25,191 nt of DNA from an uncultured Eubacteriales bacterium. Its GTDB lineage: Bacteria > Bacillota > Clostridia > Oscillospirales > Oscillospiraceae. Position numbers and translations under genes: made by a program. Shown one piece after another: positions 22,578-25,191 of the stretch (position 1 is the first letter of the stretch; every line of letters begins with the position of its first letter). The notes under the pieces are model-generated. The model searched no databases. It worked only from the letters and a program-made list of their open reading frames with translations, and was not told the DNA's origin. The stretch is from NCBI GenBank assembly GCA_900554275.1, contig USGS01000018.1, positions 1 to 25,191 of the forward strand, given 5' to 3'.

Positions 22578-23392
22578 CTATGGAACGAAGGGAAACAGCG
22601 CTGCGTCAGGCGGCGCGGCAGATGGTACAGGGGCTGGCGGCGGCCCTGCCCGCAGATGAGACACCCACCTCCCCTGCCCTGACGGAGGAGCTGATATTGC
22701 TGGGCCGCCGCGCCGCCCGAGGGCAGGTGTGGCGGCGGCTGGGACAGCGGGCGGCTATGATCGCGCTGACGGCGGTGCTGACGTTCGGCGCGGTGCTGAC
22801 GATCAGTCCGCAGGCGCGGGCCGCTGTGGAAAATTGGCTGTTCCTATTAGCGGAAAATCGTGCGCTTTACGAGCTGCTTGTAAAAGTCGAAACTTCGCTA
22901 AGACCGCGGGACTGCACACCTCAGTGGCTGCCGGAGGGGTATACAAAGGCCAGCGACCTGGCAAACGAGGAGGGCGTGCGGTCGGTGTTGTATACGTCCC
23001 GGCGGGGCGACTTGCTGCTCAAGTGCTTCCCGCTGCCGGGAGAGGACCGCACGCTGGAGATACGGGCCAGCGGCGTGACGGATCTGACAGGGCAGCCGAC
23101 GGACGCACTGCCGGAGGAGCTGACACCGGAAAAAACCGCTGTACACGGCTTGACAGCTCACTTTTACCGCTTTCCGGAGAACACAGCGCGGTACGGGCAA
23201 GCAGAGTATCTGCTGGCGTTTTACGAGGATGGAACACCGCGGTACAGCATGACGCTGCCGGAGCTTTCCACGGCGCTGGTGTGGATCGACGAGGACACCG
23301 GGTCTGTGCTCCTGCTCACCGGCGGCCTGAACAAGGACATTTTGGTACAAATCGCGGACAGTATTTACGAAAACGGAGGAGAAACAACGTGA
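22574..23392 (+). CDS. Single-pass membrane protein, putative anti-sigma factor (DUF4367-type)
   Basis: This is a 272-residue protein. The first 57 residues are polar and presumably cytoplasmic, where they could bind the sigma factor. One transmembrane helix is at about 58-77. The ISPQARAAVENWLF segment after it is a common juxtamembrane motif of clostridial sigma-linked membrane proteins. The extracytoplasmic part (about 110-268) begins TPQWLPEGYTKAS, the LPEGY pattern of DUF4367. It overlaps the sigma gene by 4 bases (ATGA) and the lipoprotein gene by 4 bases (GTGA), so all three are coupled. Anti-sigma function is inferred from position and topology. No zinc-binding HxxxCxxC motif is visible in the N-terminus. 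Confidence 0.75.
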   Translation: MTMERRETALRQAARQMVQGLAAALPADETPTSPALTEELILLGRRAARGQVWRRLGQRAAMIALTAVLTFGAVLTISPQARAAVENWLFLLAENRALYELLVKVETSLRPRDCTPQWLPEGYTKASDLANEEGVRSVLYTSRRGDLLLKCFPLPGEDRTLEIRASGVTDLTGQPTDALPEELTPEKTAVHGLTAHFYRFPENTARYGQAEYLLAFYEDGTPRYSMTLPELSTALVWIDEDTGSVLLLTGGLNKDILVQIADSIYENGGETT

Positions 23393-24075
23393 AAAAGTTA
23401 TTCATTTTAGGATTGGCGGCGCTGCTGACGCTGGCGGCGGGCTGCAGCGAAAAGGACACTGATACTGACGGTACGCCGCCCATCGAGGGTATTTCCCAGA
23501 CGGGAAATACGACGGATGACAGGAAAATCGTGTATATTCCCCTTTGGATGCAGGACTACTCCGTGGTGTACTACGACGGGGAGCTGAACCGCACCATCGC
23601 CCAGGGCGGAGAGCTGACAGAGAAGGAGATCGCCGGGCGGGAGGACATAGACCCGGCGCAGATGTACGGAAGCATGACGGCAGAGCCCAACACGAAGGTG
23701 GAATACGACCTGCACGGTTATATCCAAAATGTATATTATTTGGGCGGTTTTGGGGAATATCAGCTTTCTGATCCGACAAAAAGTTCATATCTTCTCATCC
23801 CCCTGTGGATGAAGGACAACTCGGCGGTGACGTATGACGAGATGCAGCGGATCACCATCACGGCGGGCGGCTTCCTGACGCCCCAGGAGGTGGCGGGACG
23901 GCAGGACATCGCCGACGCGGGCGGCATGGACGCGGTGCTGCTGGCATCCGAGCCGAGCATCCGGGCTGAGTACGGCCCGGACGGGCATTTGCAAACGATA
24001 TATCGTATATCGGCATCAGACGGCCGTGAAACAGCCTGTGATCCGGCGGAGTGGCCGCTGGCAGAAATAAGCTGA
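23389..24075 (+). CDS. Lipoprotein of two tandem approximately 87-residue modules, unrecognised family
   Basis: This 228-residue protein has a lipoprotein signal, KKLFILGLAALLTLAAGC, with Cys19. After a short linker come two copies of one module, offset by 87 residues: IPLWMQDYSVVYYD (50-63) against IPLWMKDNSAVTYD (137-150), then AQGGELTEKEIAGREDI (71-87) against TAGGFLTPQEVAGRQDI (158-174), and VEYDLHGYIQNVYYL against AEYGPDGHLQTIYRI. I do not recognise the family. The GTG at 23389 has GGAGGAG 6 bases upstream and overlaps the previous stop; the frame is open far upstream but that part is a shadow of the preceding gene. As the last gene of a sigma/anti-sigma operon it may sense or respond to the envelope signal. 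Confidence 0.82.
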   Translation: MKKLFILGLAALLTLAAGCSEKDTDTDGTPPIEGISQTGNTTDDRKIVYIPLWMQDYSVVYYDGELNRTIAQGGELTEKEIAGREDIDPAQMYGSMTAEPNTKVEYDLHGYIQNVYYLGGFGEYQLSDPTKSSYLLIPLWMKDNSAVTYDEMQRITITAGGFLTPQEVAGRQDIADAGGMDAVLLASEPSIRAEYGPDGHLQTIYRISASDGRETACDPAEWPLAEIS

Positions 24076-24180
24076 TAATTGGAAATTTCAGGTGGAAATT
24101 CTTTGAAAACACTTTGAAAAACAATAGAAAAATTTTGAAAGATCTTTGAAAATCATCTGGAATTTTCGCGAAGGAACTTG

Positions 24181-24214
24181 AAAAGGGGGAACTTTGAAGT
24201 TCCCCCTTTTCTTT
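24181..24214 (+). terminator. Strong terminator of the sigma-factor operon
   Basis: A 14-base perfect stem (24181-24194 against 24197-24210) closes on a tiny loop; the innermost pairs probably open. It is followed by CTTTTGGG. It lies about 105 bases past the lipoprotein stop; the AT-rich stretch between holds repeated TTTGAAAA-like tracts but no gene. Confidence 0.9.
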
Positions 24215-24222
24215 TGGGCACA

Positions 24223-24252
24223 AAAAAGAACCGCCGGAGGGCGGTTCTTTTT
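24223..24252 (-). terminator. Bidirectional terminator between convergent units
   Basis: AAAAAGAACCGCC (24223-24235) pairs with GGCGGTTCTTTTT (24240-24252), loop GGAG. Both strands end in U-runs, so it can stop the minus-strand surface-protein gene and back up the plus-strand terminator. The sequence 24253-24395 shows no gene. Confidence 0.88.
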
Positions 24253-24395
24253 ATGTCCGTGCGGCTGAGCATGGCCGCAGCGGGTAAAGGGGTAGTGAAG
24301 TTAATGGGTGTGGATACGAACAGCCATACCCCCGCCCCTCCACCGGTCGGCGGAGAGGACTTATACGCTTTTAAGGTCTCTTGTATTTATCTGAT

Positions 24396-25191
24396 TTACT
24401 GAGTAACTGTAACATCGGACTCAACCTTGCCAATAGCAGTAGTAGCACCCGTCACATTGGTAACGGTATTACCCTTGCACTCGCCGCCGCTGCGTGCATT
24501 CCAGTTACCAACGACCTGACCGATCACATAGTTGCTCTTGCCGGAAATCAGGTTCTCACCCTTGACGGTAACATTTTTCAGCGTGTTGTTGCGGATATTC
24601 AGCTCATTGCCATTCTCGCGGCAGACATAGCCCGCCAGACCGCCGACCTTGTACTGACCGGAAATCTCGCAATTTTCAACGACACAGTTCTCAAGATCAA
24701 CATAGCAGTTGCCCACGATAGCGCCGGTGTTTCTGCCGCCGGTCACAGTGCTGTTGGTCACAGTGACCTTGCTGATGGCGTTGGAGTTGAAGCCGGAAAT
24801 AACGCCTGCGTACTGATCGCCGTCAGCCTTTACATGGATATTGTCCATCTTGACATCGGTAACATCAAAATTGCCGAAGAAGCCCACGGAATTGCTGCCG
24901 TCACCAACAACGGTGGCGTTCTTGATCGTGTGACCCTTGCCGTCGAAGGTTCTGCACTCGGTAAAGGGTGTTACCATCCGGTTTTGCAGATCCATATCAC
25001 AAGCCAACTCCACGTGAACGCGACCATACGCTCTATACCAGGTATTGTAATAATTTAGAGTCTCGCCGGGATAGCGGTCTACAGTTCCGTTAGCCAGAGC
25101 AGTCTCACGCGCTGCGCGGGCTGCCTCCATATCGAACACCTGCGTGAAATACAGGAACGCTTCCTCGTCCTTGAGTGTGACGATTTCAGCC
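24396..25191 (-). CDS. C-terminal part of a beta-helix (GLUG-like) extracellular protein, partial
   Basis: 264 residues are visible; the frame remains open at the right edge, so the start lies outside the window. An in-frame GTG or ATG near 25139 is probably internal. The segment FDGKGHTIKNATV is the typical lead-in of GLUG/right-handed beta-helix surface proteins, and short glycine-rich coils follow: SVGFFGNF, QYAGVISGF, NTGAIVGNCYVDLENC, KVGGLAGYV, YVIGQVVGNW. Between the coils are Val/Thr/Asn-rich strands (KVTVTNSTVTGG, NTLKNVTVKGE). Such proteins are secreted adhesin-like or cell-wall proteins. The C-terminus ends ESDVTVTQ with no LPxTG or hydrophobic anchor, so any attachment domain must be nearer the N-terminus. 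Codon use is less GC-rich than in its neighbours. Confidence 0.75.
   Translation of the reverse strand, partial: AEIVTLKDEEAFLYFTQVFDMEAARAARETALANGTVDRYPGETLNYYNTWYRAYGRVHVELACDMDLQNRMVTPFTECRTFDGKGHTIKNATVVGDGSNSVGFFGNFDVTDVKMDNIHVKADGDQYAGVISGFNSNAISKVTVTNSTVTGGRNTGAIVGNCYVDLENCVVENCEISGQYKVGGLAGYVCRENGNELNIRNNTLKNVTVKGENLISGKSNYVIGQVVGNWNARSGGECKGNTVTNVTGATTAIGKVESDVTVTQ

Noticed and set aside
22729..23388. Upstream extension of the duplicated lipoprotein frame
   Set aside because: It is the +1 shadow of the anti-sigma gene; the lipoprotein signal peptide and ribosome site fix the true start at the GTG at 23389.
24253..24395. Spacer between the convergent terminators and the beta-helix gene, checked for a tRNA or small RNA
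   Set aside because: No cloverleaf, promoter or strong hairpin was found.

Overview
This 25.2 kb window looks like a chromosomal segment of a GC-rich member of the Bacillota (class Clostridia, probably Oscillospiraceae-like, from a gut habitat). The reasons are the lack of outer-membrane genes, strong AGGAGG-type ribosome sites, sigma-A promoters with 17-base spacers, a T-box leader, a YqhQ/DUF1385-prmC pair, TRAP-TAXI transport and frequent GTG starts. The genus call is inference. No tRNA, rRNA, CRISPR array, transposase or phage gene was recognised.

Almost everything up to about 21.9 kb is on the minus strand, so transcription runs from high to low coordinates. From the left edge: the 5' end of rimO, then recX, recA, prmC and a DUF1385 (YqhQ-like) gene, which form a housekeeping and DNA-repair run. 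A LexA-like box overlaps the promoter at its head. Next is a signalling block: a histidine kinase, an OmpR-type response regulator and a lipoprotein with DxDGDG repeats, all codirectional, with a long imperfect palindrome between regulator and kinase. Then come a small alarmone synthetase (RelP/RelQ type), a three-gene operon (TetR regulator, CrtO-like membrane acyltransferase homologue, MGDG-synthase-type glycosyltransferase), and a TRAP-TAXI uptake system whose two genes are separated by a repeat-rich spacer.

From 14.6 to 21.9 kb lie pepD, a threonyl-tRNA synthetase without the usual TGS domain and preceded by a threonine T-box, a phosphoglycolate-phosphatase-like HAD enzyme, an APC amino-acid permease and ychF. 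These appear to be separate units with their own promoters or terminators.

At 21.94-22.06 kb the strand switches. A divergent promoter pair drives ychF to the left and, to the right, a tightly overlapped operon: ECF-like sigma factor, single-pass membrane DUF4367-type putative anti-sigma factor, and a lipoprotein made of two tandem copies of an approximately 87-residue module that I do not recognise. This operon is the best candidate for something undescribed. It ends in a strong terminator facing a second hairpin that belongs to a convergent, incomplete beta-helix surface protein running off the right edge.
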